Source of the DNA: Reticulitermes speratus
Lineage: Eukaryota; Arthropoda; Insecta; Blattodea; Rhinotermitidae
NCBI GenBank assembly: GCA_021186555.1
Contig: JAJKFL010000005.1
Location: forward strand, 52,113,635-52,177,634
Direction of reading: 5' to 3'
Length of the DNA stretch: 64,000 bases
In this document: positions 44,719 through 56,734 of the stretch, one piece after another
How the letters are laid out: each line of letters starts with the position of its first letter
Numbering within the stretch: position 1 is the first letter of the stretch
Notes under the pieces: generated by a model
Database searches by the model: none
What the model was told of the DNA's origin: nothing
Seen by the model: only the letters and a program-made list of their open reading frames with translations
Program-made: the position numbers and the translations under genes

Positions 44719-45420
44719 TTTTTGTGTGCTTTTATCATCGGTAAAGGATCATCTTTCTACGCTGTGTAATATCCCAGAAGAGCGCAGATTTCAAAGTTTT
44801 GAAAGGTTACACCGGCATGATTCAGATGAAGATTCAGTATCGAAGGTTATATGAATGTAATAATGAAAGTTTAATATACTGTATAAATATTTTGTTTCGC
44901 GCTGTTACGTTCTATTTGATGGCGTGTGCTAAGCAGCGTCTTATTCACACAAACAAGCTTTAAGAGCTGCGTAATCTTATCACGTTGTGCTATATTCTTG
45001 CGTAATATTGCATTTATCGTTAGCATTGCATTTTCCAAATGGCGAACACAAGCTGCATGTATAATTACATCATTAAGTAACCGCTTTAAAGTGCGACGGT
45101 TGTAACAAGTACCGCCACGTGTATCACTACAAACGTTCAATTTTGCCTACTTGATGTACCTGTGTGATTTCTATATGATTTTTTATAATAAACAGGCCCA
45201 ACCATTATGTCCGTGTATATAATTAACTGACTGGTATTTATAATGGAAGCAAATTATTTTCTCTGTGAAGTTATCCTCTGTCTTCTGGATACATATCTAG
45301 AGCAGTATCACTATCCCCACCTCTTCAATAGATATCCTAGAATGTGTTCTAGAAACCACTCCCTAATTAGTAAGTGCACCGTATTTATCATTTATTTTCA
45401 TATTTTTGTGTGCTTTTATC
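44719..45420 (+). mobile_element. Family-2 retroelement, 666 bp, 18-bp target duplication
   Basis: TTTTTGTGTGCTTTTATC at 44719-44736 and 45403-45420 flanks the insertion. It starts ATCGGTAAAGGATCATC, which in the longer copy at 56.7 kb lies immediately after CGAAAC, that is at the hammerhead cleavage triplet. It is about 95 percent identical to 56908-57575. An 89-codon minus-strand frame is open in both copies, but 7 of the 8 base differences change the protein, so no coding constraint is visible. Confidence 0.8.
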
Positions 45421-46196
45421 TCCTACTTGCCCACCACATTCTTCGTTCTTCTAATCTTCATTGACATATCGCCTTAACATTTGTCAAACGGGTACAAACT
45501 AGGAAACTCTTCTTGTACTGCTTAACTCTGACGATGTAGGTACTCTGAAATATCGGTAAATATTTCACATTTACTCTTACGAAGATACATCTAACACTTT
45601 TTTACTTCATGTAGATTGTTTCGAAACGTCCTGTATGAAGAGTAATTAATGTAATCGACGCTGCATGAGCGCCGCTTTGGTCCAATAGACTCAGTGTTAC
45701 AGCTCAGAGATTTTTAATAAGGAAAACTAACTCCTCGACTTCAAATGTTCCACTGGAGAGAAAGAAAATGTAAGAGATTGCAGCTAAAACCATCCTGCCG
45801 GAGAAGGAAGCGGAAAGTAATTACGCATTTAAAAAGGAAGAGAAGCGATTTCAAGGGGTTTGGAACTGTTACCCGTTGTCGTTCGTATTCAGAAACAAAG
45901 CACAGACTTCATTTTCACAGTTTCCATTTTGATAGCTGAATCATTACGTTTATAACATATTCCTTAGGGTTTTTAATCATCAGAAACTGGAGACTTGTTT
46001 CCTTCCAGGAAAGTCACGCTGTGTCATTACGTTTTATTGTTCCATCGTTTCTATTCCTGTTAAAACAACAATATTTTATCGCGATTTCTACTCCTGAACT
46101 TCCAAACTATCATTCTCTAGTTCCTTACTCTTTGTTTCCTTATTCTTATACCTGCATTTCATTCATCCTTAACATACTCCCCTTTTGCTAAGCACT
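45421..46196. other. No gene seen
   Basis: Contains CTCTGACGATGTAGG..CTCTGAAATATCGG at about 45528, a degenerate ribozyme-like box. Confidence 0.35.
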
Positions 46197-46930
46197 TCTG
46201 GACCGCTAGTGGCAGTGTCTGGACCGCTAGTGGGCAGTGTCTGGACTCTAGGACAGTGTGGACCGCTAGGCATGTCTGGACCTCTAGGGACAGTGTCTGG
46301 ACCGCTAGGGGCAGTGTCTGGACCTCTAGGGACAGTGTCTGGACCGCTAGGGACAGTGTCTGGATCGCTAGGGACAGTGTCTGGACCGCTAGGGGCAGTG
46401 TCTGGACCGCTAGGGGCAGTGTCTGGACCTCTAGGGACAGTGTCTGGTCGCTAGGGCAGTGTCTGGACCGCTAGTGGCAGTGTCTGGACCGCTAGGGCAG
46501 TGTCTGGACCCTAGGGCAGTGTCTGGACCGCTAGGGACAGTGTCTGGATCGCTAGGGCAGTGTCTGGACCGCTAGGGCAGTGTCTGGACCGCTAGGGCAT
46601 GCTGGCCTAGGCAGTGTCTGGACCGCTAGGGACAGTGTCTGGATCGCTAGGGGCAGTGTCTGGACCGCTAGGGGCAGTGTCTGGACCGCTAGGGGCAGTG
46701 TCTGGACCGCTAGGGGCAGTGTTGGACCTTAGGGACATGTCGGACGCTAGGGACAGTGTCTGGACCTAGGGACAGTCTGTTCCTCTAGGGGCAGTGTCTG
46801 GACCGCTAGGGACAGTGTCTGGACCGCTAGGGGCAGTGTCTGGACCGCTAGGGGCAGTGTCTGAAACTGCTAGGGGTAGTGTCTGAACCGCTAGGGGCAG
46901 TGTCTTGACCTCTAGGGGCAGTGTCTGGAC
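46197..46930. repeat. 21-bp minisatellite, about 35 units
   Basis: The unit is TCTGGACCGCTAGGGGCAGTG with GGGG/GGGA/GGTG and CCGC/CCTC variants. Because 21 is a multiple of 3, it leaves frames open (Gly-Pro-Leu-Val-Ser repeats at 46185-46454); small indels elsewhere break them, which argues against coding. Confidence 0.93.
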
Positions 46931-47811
46931 TGGCCCTTTGGTCCAGTCTGAAACACATCTATTGGCTACCAGGAGTTAAACATCCAGGTTCTGGAACTCA
47001 TTTCTCATCCCAATCTGATACAGAGTTTTAAGAATTCGAGGTGCTAAACCTCCTCCCCATAAAACTTCATAGCATTTTCTTCATTAAGCACAGGAATAAT
47101 TTAGCTTTATAAATATTCCGCATTCCATGACGGGTGTTGTTCAGATGACGGTAATTTTGGTTATTTCTTATGTTTTTTACGAAGTTTTGGAGGAACTTGC
47201 TGCCTCCATATTCAAGGCGACTAAAACATTGGGGCCAACTGATCATCCTACACGCTGTAATACCCCAAGAGACCATCGCTGTCGTCAGTGATGCGCAAAA
47301 ACAGGGCGCCAATTCGCACGGGCTGCAAAAGGTTTTACGGTGGCGCCTAATATTTGTGGTTCCTCAGAATGGAACTTGCTTCATGTCAAACTTTGGGGCC
47401 TAGAATTTTGAGGTGGCTCCTAGATTTTTGGAAAAAAAATTTCGGCCCCTGATTTACATTTATCTTTACTTTAACGTGTATTACAGATGTACTTATTATT
47501 GTATCCCAGATATTTTACCTGATCTGTTTAGTGATGTTCTTCGCCGTCTTTCTTACTCCCAGATGTCTTTCAAGAATCACAAATGTTTCTTACAAAAAAT
47601 TTCTTTCCAACTGTCCCTTCATATTCTTTGTTACATAGAATAACTACGCATAAGATCTGATATCGATAGATCGATACTACATGGTATCGTGTAAAATCTC
47701 CGACATCGACACAAATGTAGCCTATCGATATATCGCATAATTTCATGTTACGTTTATTGCTTATAAAATAAAAAATTGCAGGTTACGAATTTTAATAAGT
47801 ATTTGTTTTCT
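46931..47811. other. No gene seen
   Basis: Mixed sequence with ATCGATAGATCGATA/TATCGATATATCG near 47660-47740. No recognised element. Confidence 0.4.
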
Positions 47812-48085
47812 GTCAGGGTTTTGGTGGGGAGACCTGAGGGAATGAGACCACTTGGAAGACCCAGGCGTAGATGGGAGGATAATATTAAAATGGATCTTCA
47901 AGAAGTGGGATGGGGGACATGGACTGGATTGATATGGCTTAGGATAGGGACAGGTGGCGGGCTGTTGTGAGTGCGGTAATGAACCTTCTGGTTCCATAAA
48001 ACGCGGGGAATGTCTTGACTAGTTGACGACCTGTTAGCTTCTGAAGAAGGACTCTGCTCCGTGGAGTTTGTTAGTTAGTTAGTTA
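47812..48085 (+). pseudogene. LINE 3' end, best copy of the RTE-like C-terminus
   Basis: The frame reads [20 protein letters not shown], then [15 protein letters not shown]; after a one-base slip comes the D-RWRAVV-AVMNL end and a stop. The 3' UTR ends in TTAGTTAGTTAGTT. Strongly 5'-truncated. It serves as reference for the diverged copies at 18640, 22045, 53505 and 58245. Confidence 0.82.
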
Positions 48086-48229
48086 TTTGTTTTCTGTTCC
48101 GACAATGAGAAGGAAAAACATAGCAGCAGTCTGTGATGTGAAAAAAGGATCTCAAAAAAAAAACTTTTCAAAAGGCCTAAGTAGAGGAATTTTACATTGC
48201 AACGTGAAGCTATATAAGCCATTTCACAA
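48086..48229. other. No gene seen
   Basis: Short unique spacer. Confidence 0.4.
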
Positions 48230-48420
48230 AATTTATTCCAAAATTGCACAACAATAAAAACACAATATTTGTATACATATATGATACTAAATCTCTTGCC
48301 CTACATTGGCCATGTTCAGCGAGGTGGTTCCACCGGCCAATGTAGGGCGAAAGATGTAGTATCATATATTTATACGAATATTGTCTATTTTATTGTTGTG
48401 CATTTTTGGAATCAATTTTG
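48230..48420. repeat. Foldback repeat with about 83-bp arms
   Basis: ATTCCAAAATTGCACAACAAT .. GCCCTACATTGGCC (48235-48312) is mirrored by GGCCAATGTAGGGCGAAAG .. ATTGTTGTGCATTTTTGGAAT (48335-48412) around a 22-nt loop. MITE-like. It contains GCGAAAGATGTAG but no CTGANGA. Confidence 0.65.
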
Positions 48421-49605
48421 TGAACTAGTTCTCTGCACGTAACATGGATCATTTTTACACAAGTTTGTAATGCAAAATGTTGCAAAAAAATAACGTTTAA
48501 AAGTACAATTAATTGGGTGTCGAAGCCAACAATTTTTTTTTTTGTAAACACACAGAAGTCTTTAATATCGACACGTGTAAACTCTCTTCCTTTCACAAAT
48601 GCAATTTCATACAATTTGACACCCCTGTGAATAAGATTTTGATTTGATACAGCGTGTACCACGAACCATCCGAATTTTTCCTTCCTTTTTTCTTTTCTTT
48701 TTAGTCTGTCCTGTGCCTTGCATTTCCTCTTCTATTCTTCTACCCCAAGTCATGTTTATCTGCCTCTTCTGCATTTTATTTTCAGTTCCTACACCTTCTT
48801 CCCAGCAACGTTACCTTTCACCTCTCTTAACTTCCCTATAGAAATCCATACTTTCTTTGAAACTGTCCTAACCTGCGGTCTGAATTTGAATTCAATGACT
48901 TCACCAGCGGTCAAACTGCAGACACGGAGCCTTCAAGTGAGCGCTGGTATTCTTCTAAAGAGTATCTCATGCAACCCTAATTGAATTATCGCCAGATCTT
49001 TGTTGGTTCTGTTTCTGAAGATGTATAAAGTGCAATTAAAACCGTTCAAGTGCCCTGACAAAGTTCATTGTAAATACTCTGCCCAGGTGCATGACCGTGA
49101 CCTTACCTTGTCTTGAGCGCGAGTGTACCCAAAGTGTGAATGAAGCTTAAGTCATACACGTCGCCGTCAAATTTCGCCCCATTTCCCACCCGTTCTAAAT
49201 CGTCTCCTTTCAAATTTTAATAGCTGTCTGGTGGACCTCATTAAGTACAGCGAATAGCTAAGGCCAGGGTGACCGGAACATCGACCTTCGGGTATTTTCG
49301 TCTCCATCACCGCGTATTGACAGTTTCCAGGAAAAGCCAGCTTTCTGTCGAGTGAGCAGTGGAGCTAAGTGCCTCCCCGGGATTCGAAGCTGACAACGCG
49401 TGTCACTCTAGTGCCACTCTCGCATAAGTCATTAAGATGTGGCCGTTAATTAATTAAACATAGAGATAAACTTAACGTACCTTTGTCACTACATTTCTGA
49501 AATGTTTCGAAATTGTCTTAGTGTGTGACATCGCTTTTGATTCGATAACCATTTTTAGCTCAGTGTACACAGTTCGTGTTTATCGGTAAACTCCTTTCAT
49601 TTACA
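48421..49605. other. No gene seen
   Basis: A SINE-like relic at about 49255-49420 (GGGATTCGAAGCTGAC box B-like). Otherwise unique. Confidence 0.35.
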
Positions 49606-51695
49606 ATAGATAGCTACATGTTTCGGCCTTTACACCACAGCCATTATCAGGCTAAATAAATTAGAAACCTTCCATCACATCATTTCGATTCAATGTGGTA
49701 GTGAGATGCCACTCAACAGTTCATATAATTTGTTTTAAATAGATAGCTACATGTTTCGGCTTTTATACCACAGCCATTATCAGGCTAAATAAATTAAAAA
49801 CCTTCCATCACATCATTTCAATTCAATGTGGTAGTGAGATGCCACTCAACAGTTCATATAATTTGTTTTAAATAGATAGCTACATGTTTCGGCTTTCGTA
49901 CCACAGCCATTATCAGGCTAAATAAATTAAAAATCTTCCATCACATCATTTCAATTCAATTTGGTAGTGAGATGCCACTCAACAGTTCATATAATTTGTT
50001 TTAAATAGATAGCTACATGTTTCGGCTTTCGTACCACAGCCATTATCAGGCTAAATAAATTAAAAATCTTCCATCACATCATTTCAATTCAATGTGGTAG
50101 TGAGATGCCACTCAACAGTTCATATAATTTGTTTTAAATAGATAGCTACATGTTTCGGCTTTCGTACCACAGCCATTATCAGGCTAAATAAATTAAAAAC
50201 CTTCCATCACATCTTTTCAATTCAATGTGGTAGTGAGATGCCACTCAACAGTTCATATAATTTGTTTTAAATAGATAGCTACATGTTTCGGCTTTCATAC
50301 CACAGCCATTATCAGGCTAAATAAATTAAAAACCTTCCATCACATCATTTCAATTCAATTTGGTAGTGAGATGCCACTCAACAGTTCATATAATTTGTTT
50401 TAAATAGATAGCTACATGTTTCGGCTTTAATACCACAGCCATTATCAGGCTAAATAAATTAAAAACCTTCCATCACATATTTTCAATTCAATGTGGTAGT
50501 GAGATGCCACTCAACAGTTCATATAATTTGTTTTAAATAGATAGCTACATGTTTCGGCTTTCATACCACAGCCATTATCAGGCTAAATAAATTAAAAACC
50601 TTCCATCACATCTTTTCAATTCAATATGGTAGTGACATGCCACTCAACAGTTCATATAATTTGTTTTAAATAGATAGCTACATGTTTCGGCTTTTATACC
50701 ACAGCCATTATCAGGCTAAATAAATTAGAAACCTTCCATCACATCATTTCAATTCAATGTGTTAGTGAGATGCCACTCAACAGTTCAAATAATTTGTTTT
50801 AAATAGATAGCTACATGTTTCGGCTTTCATACCACAGCCATTATCAGGCTAAATAAATTAAAAACCTTCCATCACATCTTTTCAATTCAATATGGTAGTG
50901 ACATGCCACTCAACAGTTCATATAATTTGTTTTAAATAGATAGCTACATGTTTCGGCTTTCATACCACAGCCATTATCAGGCTAAATAAATTAAAAACCT
51001 TCCATCACATCTTTTCAATTCAATATGGTAGTGACATGCCACTCAACAGTTCATATAATTTGTTTTAAATAGATAGCTACATGTTTCGGCTTTTATACCA
51101 CAGCCATTATCAGGCTAAATAAATTAAAAACCTTCCATCACATCATTTCAATTCAATATGGTAGTGACATGCCACTCAACAGTTCATATAATTTGTTTTA
51201 AATAGATAGCTACATGTTTCGGCTTTCATACCACAGCCATTATCAGGCTAAATAAATTAAAAACCTTCCATCACATATTTTCAATTCAATGTGGTAGTGA
51301 GATGCCACTCAACAGTTCATATAATTTGTTTTAAATAGATAGCTACATGTTTCGGCTTTCATACCACAGCCATTATCAGGCTAAATAAATTAAAAACCTT
51401 CCATCACATCTTTTCAATTCAATATGGTAGTGACATGCCACTCAACAGTTCATATAATTTGTTTTAAATAGATAGCTACATGTTTCGGCTTTTATACCAC
51501 AGCCATTATCAGGCTAAATAAATTAGAAACCTTCCATCACATCATTTCAATTCAATGTGTTAGTGAGATGCCACTCAACAGTTCAAATAATTTGTTTTAA
51601 ATAGATAGCTACATGTTTCGGCTTTTATACCACAGCCATTATCAACTAAATAAATTAAAAATCTTCCATCACATCATTTCAATTCAATGTAACAG
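49606..51695 (-). repeat. 133-bp satellite with embedded hammerhead relic, 16 units
   Basis: TAGCTACATGTTTCGGCTTT recurs every 133 bp exactly from 49611 to 51606 with no indels, apart from a 2-bp loss (GG) in the last unit. On the minus strand each unit contains CTGATAA, stem II GGCT/AGCC, GAAAC-AT-GTA and stem I TAGC/GCTA: a hammerhead layout with the essential G8 changed to A in every unit. Sub-variants (TTCATACC, TTTATACC, TTCGTACC; GTGAGATG, GTGACATG) recur in blocks, implying multi-unit duplications. Confidence 0.93.
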
Positions 51696-52652
51696 TGAGA
51701 TGCCATTCAGCACTTTACATATACATATATAATTCAAAGTTTAGAGTTGCAAATTCAATGTTTTGTTTATTACCTTGCATGTTGCGTATTTTTTTTTACT
51801 TTAATAAACCACGGGTTTCCACAACAAAGGCCGGGAATGTGTGGAACGCTTTAGCACCTGCAAACTTTCCAAGAAAGACGATCCGCTAGGAAGTCTGCTG
51901 CAGGCAGTTTTGTTCCCAGCGAAATTTGATAAGCTGCATCTTCATTCTCATTGTGGGTTAAGCTACTAATTTACATAAACGTGCTGTCTTTATGTTACGG
52001 CGTGAACTCTAATTATAAATTCTTGTGTTGCGATGTGTATCCATAGTGTTTCCTGGAAGGTATGCTTCTTAAGTGAAATGTGAAAGACACTCAACATAAT
52101 CTCTTCTCCTATGCTCTCTAGAGCAGCAACAGTCATTATATTCTACTTGAGTTCACTTTTAATCATTTCGTTGTCAATGTTTTCATTATTAAGGTATTCT
52201 TTTGTTTCCCATTTCTATGAACGTCGAAACATCTTTAGGAAGAATCTCAAAATGATCCGTGTTTCTCAGTTGAAGCAGATTCAGTTTTGTGCTGCTTTTA
52301 CCACTAACTTCAGAACCTTTGTCTGCCCATTTGTTACTTGAAATTTAGATATAATAACATATAAGTTCGTATTTTAACTTTTGATATCGTATGGTGCAAA
52401 ACTTCGTCTGTTGGAGCTAAATAGAAGAGGTTCGAGAGTGCAGTGCTCATTATTATTCTGCAGGTTGCGTGTTCAAAATCTCTTTCGGATACGGATGATC
52501 TGACTGAAAATATTCGTAGTTTTTCTCAGTCCCTTCTGGAAAATACCGGCAAAGCACCACAAGTTAAACAATGACCGATGTGTTCCACATCCTTACAGAT
52601 TTATTAGTCACTAGACCTTCTGCTTTCCTACACTGTAAAATATAGTCCGAAT
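51696..52652. other. No gene seen
   Basis: Unique sequence. A weak SINE-like patch (GCGTGTTCAAAATCTC) lies near 52470. Confidence 0.35.
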
Positions 52653-53053
52653 TGCTGACAGTGTTGAGATCTGCGGTCTTCTGGGATATTAAACGACGTC
52701 GTGTGGTCCTGTACTGTTACTGTATTCCATATATATTTTTTTTCCAGCTGTCTTAGCTGTTTGCATTCTCGGTACCCCTACAAGCTTTACGTTGTTTGTA
52801 TCCACCCCTCTCTCACACTATTGGCTGTCATCACGCCTACGGATTGCTACCCTGCCGTACTTTCCAGAATTTAAGTTATAGGTTGCTGGCTTTCTTTCTT
52901 TCCTACTCGGACTCTTGGTCCGTGAAGATGGGACAGATACGTTGTGCCGAAACGTCGGTAAACAATTACCACACGACGCCGCGTAATATCCCAGAAGAGC
53001 GCAGATCTCATCAACATTGCGGCAGAAGCCTCAAATCAATGCTGACAGTGTTG
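52653..53053. mobile_element. Family-2 element with 14-bp target duplication
   Basis: TGCTGACAGTGTTG at 52653-52666 and 53040-53053 flanks 373 bp. The left arm (AGATCTGCGGTCTTCTGGGA..) and right arm (CCGTGAAGATGGGACAG..CCGAAACGTCGGTAAACAAT..GCGCAGATCTCATC) are inverted relative to each other. About 190 bp of other sequence, starting near 52725, separates them. Confidence 0.8.
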
Positions 53054-53094
53054 TTAAATAAACCGTAAATAAATCAGGTAGAACTACTAAAGGC

Positions 53095-53735
53095 AGACGA
53101 TAATTTGTGTGCGAGAAAAGGTTGATGAAGAGAGTATTAGGGAAGAAAGAGGGAAGTCAAAGAACGCTGGAAAAAATTACATTATGAGGAGCTTCATAGT
53201 TTATATCTCTTCGCAAAACAATCTTAAGATATGATATCTAGGGAGACAAGATGTGCGGAAGAAAGTCGGAGGGTAGCCTATCCTGCCGCCACGAGTTTCG
53301 CCACGAAAATCATACGGTGTCACCCCAGACACTATGGACATCCAGGTGGTAATGACAAGACAGATCTGAACAAGAACCCAGTGCCGTTATGGACTGTACG
53401 ATATATGATGTTAAATAAGTCAAAAGCCATTCGGATTCAAAGTGTTCCGATAAAGTTGGACTCATGCCACGACTGTCGCAAGCTGGCTTAAATGTCTAGA
53501 TACATGGTACAAGGGATAAGATAATATTTAAAATCGATATTAAATAAACAAGATGGGGGAACGCGTATTGGATTTATCTTGGTGAATGTAGGAACAATTG
53601 ACGACGTCTTGCAAACACGGTTATGAAATTTGGGGCTGCATGAAATCCGGGAATTTGTTGACTAACTGAGAAAATGTTGGCGTCTCAAGAAGAATTCTGC
53701 TCCGTGGAGTGGGTTAGTTAATTGATTAGGCAGGT
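53095..53735 (+). pseudogene. LINE 3'-end fragments, decayed
   Basis: 53095-53205 resembles the RT segment KRLMKRVLGKK..E and the LHYEELHSLY region (usual LHNEELHSLY). 53505-53735 resembles the final DWR..L-NTV block and the 3' UTR ending GTTAGTTAATTGATT. The section between is not recognisable. Confidence 0.5.
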
Positions 53736-53984
53736 TTGTAGGCAGGTATGTGGGTAAATGGATGGGCAGAGGTGCTGAGACAGGCGATTATAAAGTCTAG
53801 AAATATTAACATCAGATAAACACGTTATATCTCTTTAAAGTATTTATTCTATTTAATATCAATCTTACATAATCACTTACAAATATCGATCCTATTAGGC
53901 CTAATAGTCTATTATGTGTCTGACAAGATCATTGAAAAGGTTTTGTTATATCGTCTTTCGTCTGTTGAGGTCAGTTTTAGCTCA
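53736..53984. other. No gene seen
   Basis: Unique sequence. Confidence 0.4.
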
Positions 53985-54400
53985 TGATATCTGCGCTCTT
54001 CTGGAATATTACACAGCGTAGAGTGGTAATTCTGTACCGACGTTTCGGTATAACCTATCAGTCCCATCTTCAATGATCAAGAACCGACGTTTCTGGGCAA
54101 CCTATCGGTCCCATCTTCAAGGGTCAAGAACTGACATTTCTGGACAACCTGTCGGCTTCATCTTCAAGGATCAAGAAGTCAGAAGATGGGACCGATAGGT
54201 TGTCCCGAAACGTCGCTTCTTGACCCTTGAAGACGGGGCCGATAGGTTGTCCCGAAACGTCGGTTCTTGACCCTTGAAGATGGAACTGATAGGTTATACC
54301 GAAACGTCGGTACATAATTACCACTCTACGCTGCGTAATATCGCAGAAGAGCGCATATATCATCTACATCGCGGCGGAAGCCTGAAGTCACGCACAGTGA
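53985..54400. mobile_element. Family-2 element with a three-plus-three module palindrome
   Basis: Outer arms (TCTGCGCTCTTCTGG..TTACCACTC) enclose three minus-strand and then three plus-strand copies of a module of about 58 bp (GACCCTTGAAGATGG, then CCGATAGGTTGTCCCGAAAC and GTCGG). Module boundaries lie at about 54035, 54090, 54140, 54178, 54235 and 54290. The whole could fold into one hairpin of about 300 nt. Confidence 0.75.
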
Positions 54401-55873
54401 CAGATTTTCAGCATGTGAAGTTACACGTTGTCACGCACATACACTGAAAGAACATAGTTCATTTTCTAAGTACTATGAAGGAAACATTTCAGGTTCATAA
54501 GATAGCAGCAAAGACATAAGAGAGTGACAGAAAGACATCTGAAAAATGTCGTTACTGCGCATGCGCCTGATGTCGGTCTGTGCTAAGATGGAAGTGTAAG
54601 AAGCCGGAACTCATTTTCTGGAAGTTATGATTGCCTCGCTCCAAAAACTCATTCCACTTCTTTGTCTTCGTCTGTTGAGCCTCCGGTAATTGAAAAACCA
54701 CGCCCCAACCATTAGACACCATTCTTCATATTATATAAGAAAGCAAGGCAAACTTGAAAGGCAGAAATGGATATATCTTTTCCGTTACACATTAACATAA
54801 TAATGGTTTTCAAATAAACAGTGACAATAGGAAAGCGCTGATCGCCTTTATCCCAGTTTTGGCGCCGTTTTCAAGGGTGTTACAATGATACAAAAAGAAA
54901 TATTGTGTTTCAATTTATCAGCAGTAAAGTAGTTCAGAAAGAACGAAACAAAACACTTGATATATGACCTTTTAGTCTGTGGTTAGAAGCTTAAACTTCA
55001 TTCTATTCGAGAAAACGTCTATAACGCTTTCCCAGCCACGAAATAGATGTCACGTTCAGCAGAAATATCACTGCATATTGTGAATAATTTTGGTGTTATT
55101 AAAAATGTAATTAATACGCTTGTACTCTGTCTAATGGGTTTTTTGGTGATTCGTCAGTTTACTAATGCATATCTGGATCACCGCATCTCCTGTATGCATA
55201 ATTCAAGAAGGTATTTTAGGAAAATAAATTCTGATCGGTGATGAGTAAAGTGTATCTAGGTGATTCGTGCCAGTAATTTATTATTCATATGGTGGAAGAC
55301 TTTTTTTTTTTAGTTTTAGCATTCTTTCGCCAGTAAAATTGTTACATTATCCTAAAAGTACCGGACTTTCGTCATAATCTTTTAGGGATATTAGAGAAAA
55401 CTATAAATGGTAATACACGAAGTAAAGAAATGTTTATTCAGGAACAGAATATTTGTGTGATTTCAGATTTTCACTTTGTTGCTGAATACTGTCATTCGTA
55501 AAGGAAGTACAGGTAGTTTCCTACATGTTACGGGTACCAGGTATATCTTAGGTAATTGTCAGTACCCAGTATAATATCCTTGTAATTATTTTAAGCTATT
55601 TAACATTGCTCTCTCAGTTGTAGCTTTTAGTTTACGTGAAAATTACACTGTATGTAGGGAGAGAGGGTTAAAGGTGCGTCAGTATAGAAGGCTATATGCG
55701 TCAGTCTAATAATCATTAAAACTTTAAAGCAGTAGAGTTTTAATGAGCAAAGGAATATAATAATTGTAAAATGTAAGATAAACCTGTTAAGCTATTTAAA
55801 AATACACAGAGTCATGTATAAAGAAATAACAATGAAAGATGACAGTTTGTACAGCAGCTTGTTAGCACAGTAA
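54401..55873. other. No gene seen
   Basis: About 1.5 kb of unique, A/T-rich sequence. Confidence 0.45.
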
Positions 55874-56266
55874 TACAGGGTTATTCAAAATGATTGTCGG
55901 GGTTTTAACAACTTGTCATACACAATACACTTGAGATAGCAGTATATGTATTTTTTTTATTTAATAGAACAACACTCCAAGTTTTTGTGACATACCTTAC
56001 AGGTGCTCTATATGTGCACCCTTTGTGATTCTACAAACATCAACACGATAATCGAGTTCGTTCCAAACTTTTTCTAGCATGTCAGCGGTGATGGTTTCAA
56101 TGGCGGTTCTGATTCGTACCTTCAGTTCCGGGATACTTGCGGGAAGAGGAGGAACATAAACCTGTTCTTGACGTAACCCCATACAAAGAAATCACATGGG
56201 GTTGGATATGCAGAACGAGGTGGCCAAGTTGTTAAAACCCCGACAATCGTTTTGAATAACCCTGTA
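55874..56266 (-). mobile_element. Mariner-like element, internally deleted, intact 40-bp TIRs, TA duplication
   Basis: Inverted repeats 55876-55915 and 56225-56264 (CAGGGTTATTCAAAATGATT..; one mismatch seen) lie between TA dinucleotides. Only the transposase C-terminus remains inside. The intact ends mean it could be mobilised in trans. Confidence 0.82.
55997..56245 (-). pseudogene. Transposase C-terminal remnant
   Basis: The minus strand reads WPPRSAYPTPCDFFVWGYVK (the usual ..P.DFFLWGY.K stretch around the last catalytic Asp), then after a one-base frameshift QVYVPPLPASIPELKVRIRT, followed by ELDYRVDVCRITKGAHIEHL and a stop. The same C-terminus closes the 7451-7726 frame, so the two elements are related. 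Confidence 0.72.
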
Positions 56267-56734
56267 TTTGTACACATAAAATAGGAATAAGACGACAGTA
56301 ATTTGTGTTAAGCGGTATTTAAATCGTTAAAATTCATAGCGTTCATAACATATGAAATGTAAAATTATAAAATTGGAATTTAATGTAGGCGAGTGTTTGA
56401 AATAACGCTGTTCTTACGTCTGTACGTGCTGTGCAATTCAGTGAACGTCAACTAAGCAAAGCCATGTCCGTCTTAACTCGACAACAAAAAGTAAATCCTC
56501 TCCCGGAAAGTTCCGCCTGTTACGTACAGACGAACTTTTATTCCCAGGCGCCCCTAGACTGACCCAGATGCCCTCAATGACCCGTGGAGCTCTGTGCCAA
56601 TTACCCTTGTTTCCTGAGACTGGTGTTGGCGGTTTCTGATCGCGTTATGAAGTGGCAATGGCGTTCCTCGTGATTACAACAGGGGTGAACAAACTTCAGT
56701 GCTTGAATAAAGTTTGGTAGTGATTTCAGGCTTC
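56267..56734. other. No gene seen
   Basis: Unique sequence. Confidence 0.4.

Noticed and set aside
44871..45140. 89-codon minus-strand frame conserved at 57044-57313
   Set aside because: Both are in copies of the same mobile element; 7 of the 8 base differences alter the protein, so there is no sign of selection on coding.
46185..46474. Gly-Pro-Leu-Ser repeat frames
   Set aside because: The 21-bp minisatellite keeps frames open by arithmetic; indels in neighbouring units break them.
49606..51695. Evenly spaced repeats as a CRISPR array
   Set aside because: The whole 133-bp unit is repeated, with no unique spacers, in a genome that is clearly eukaryotic.
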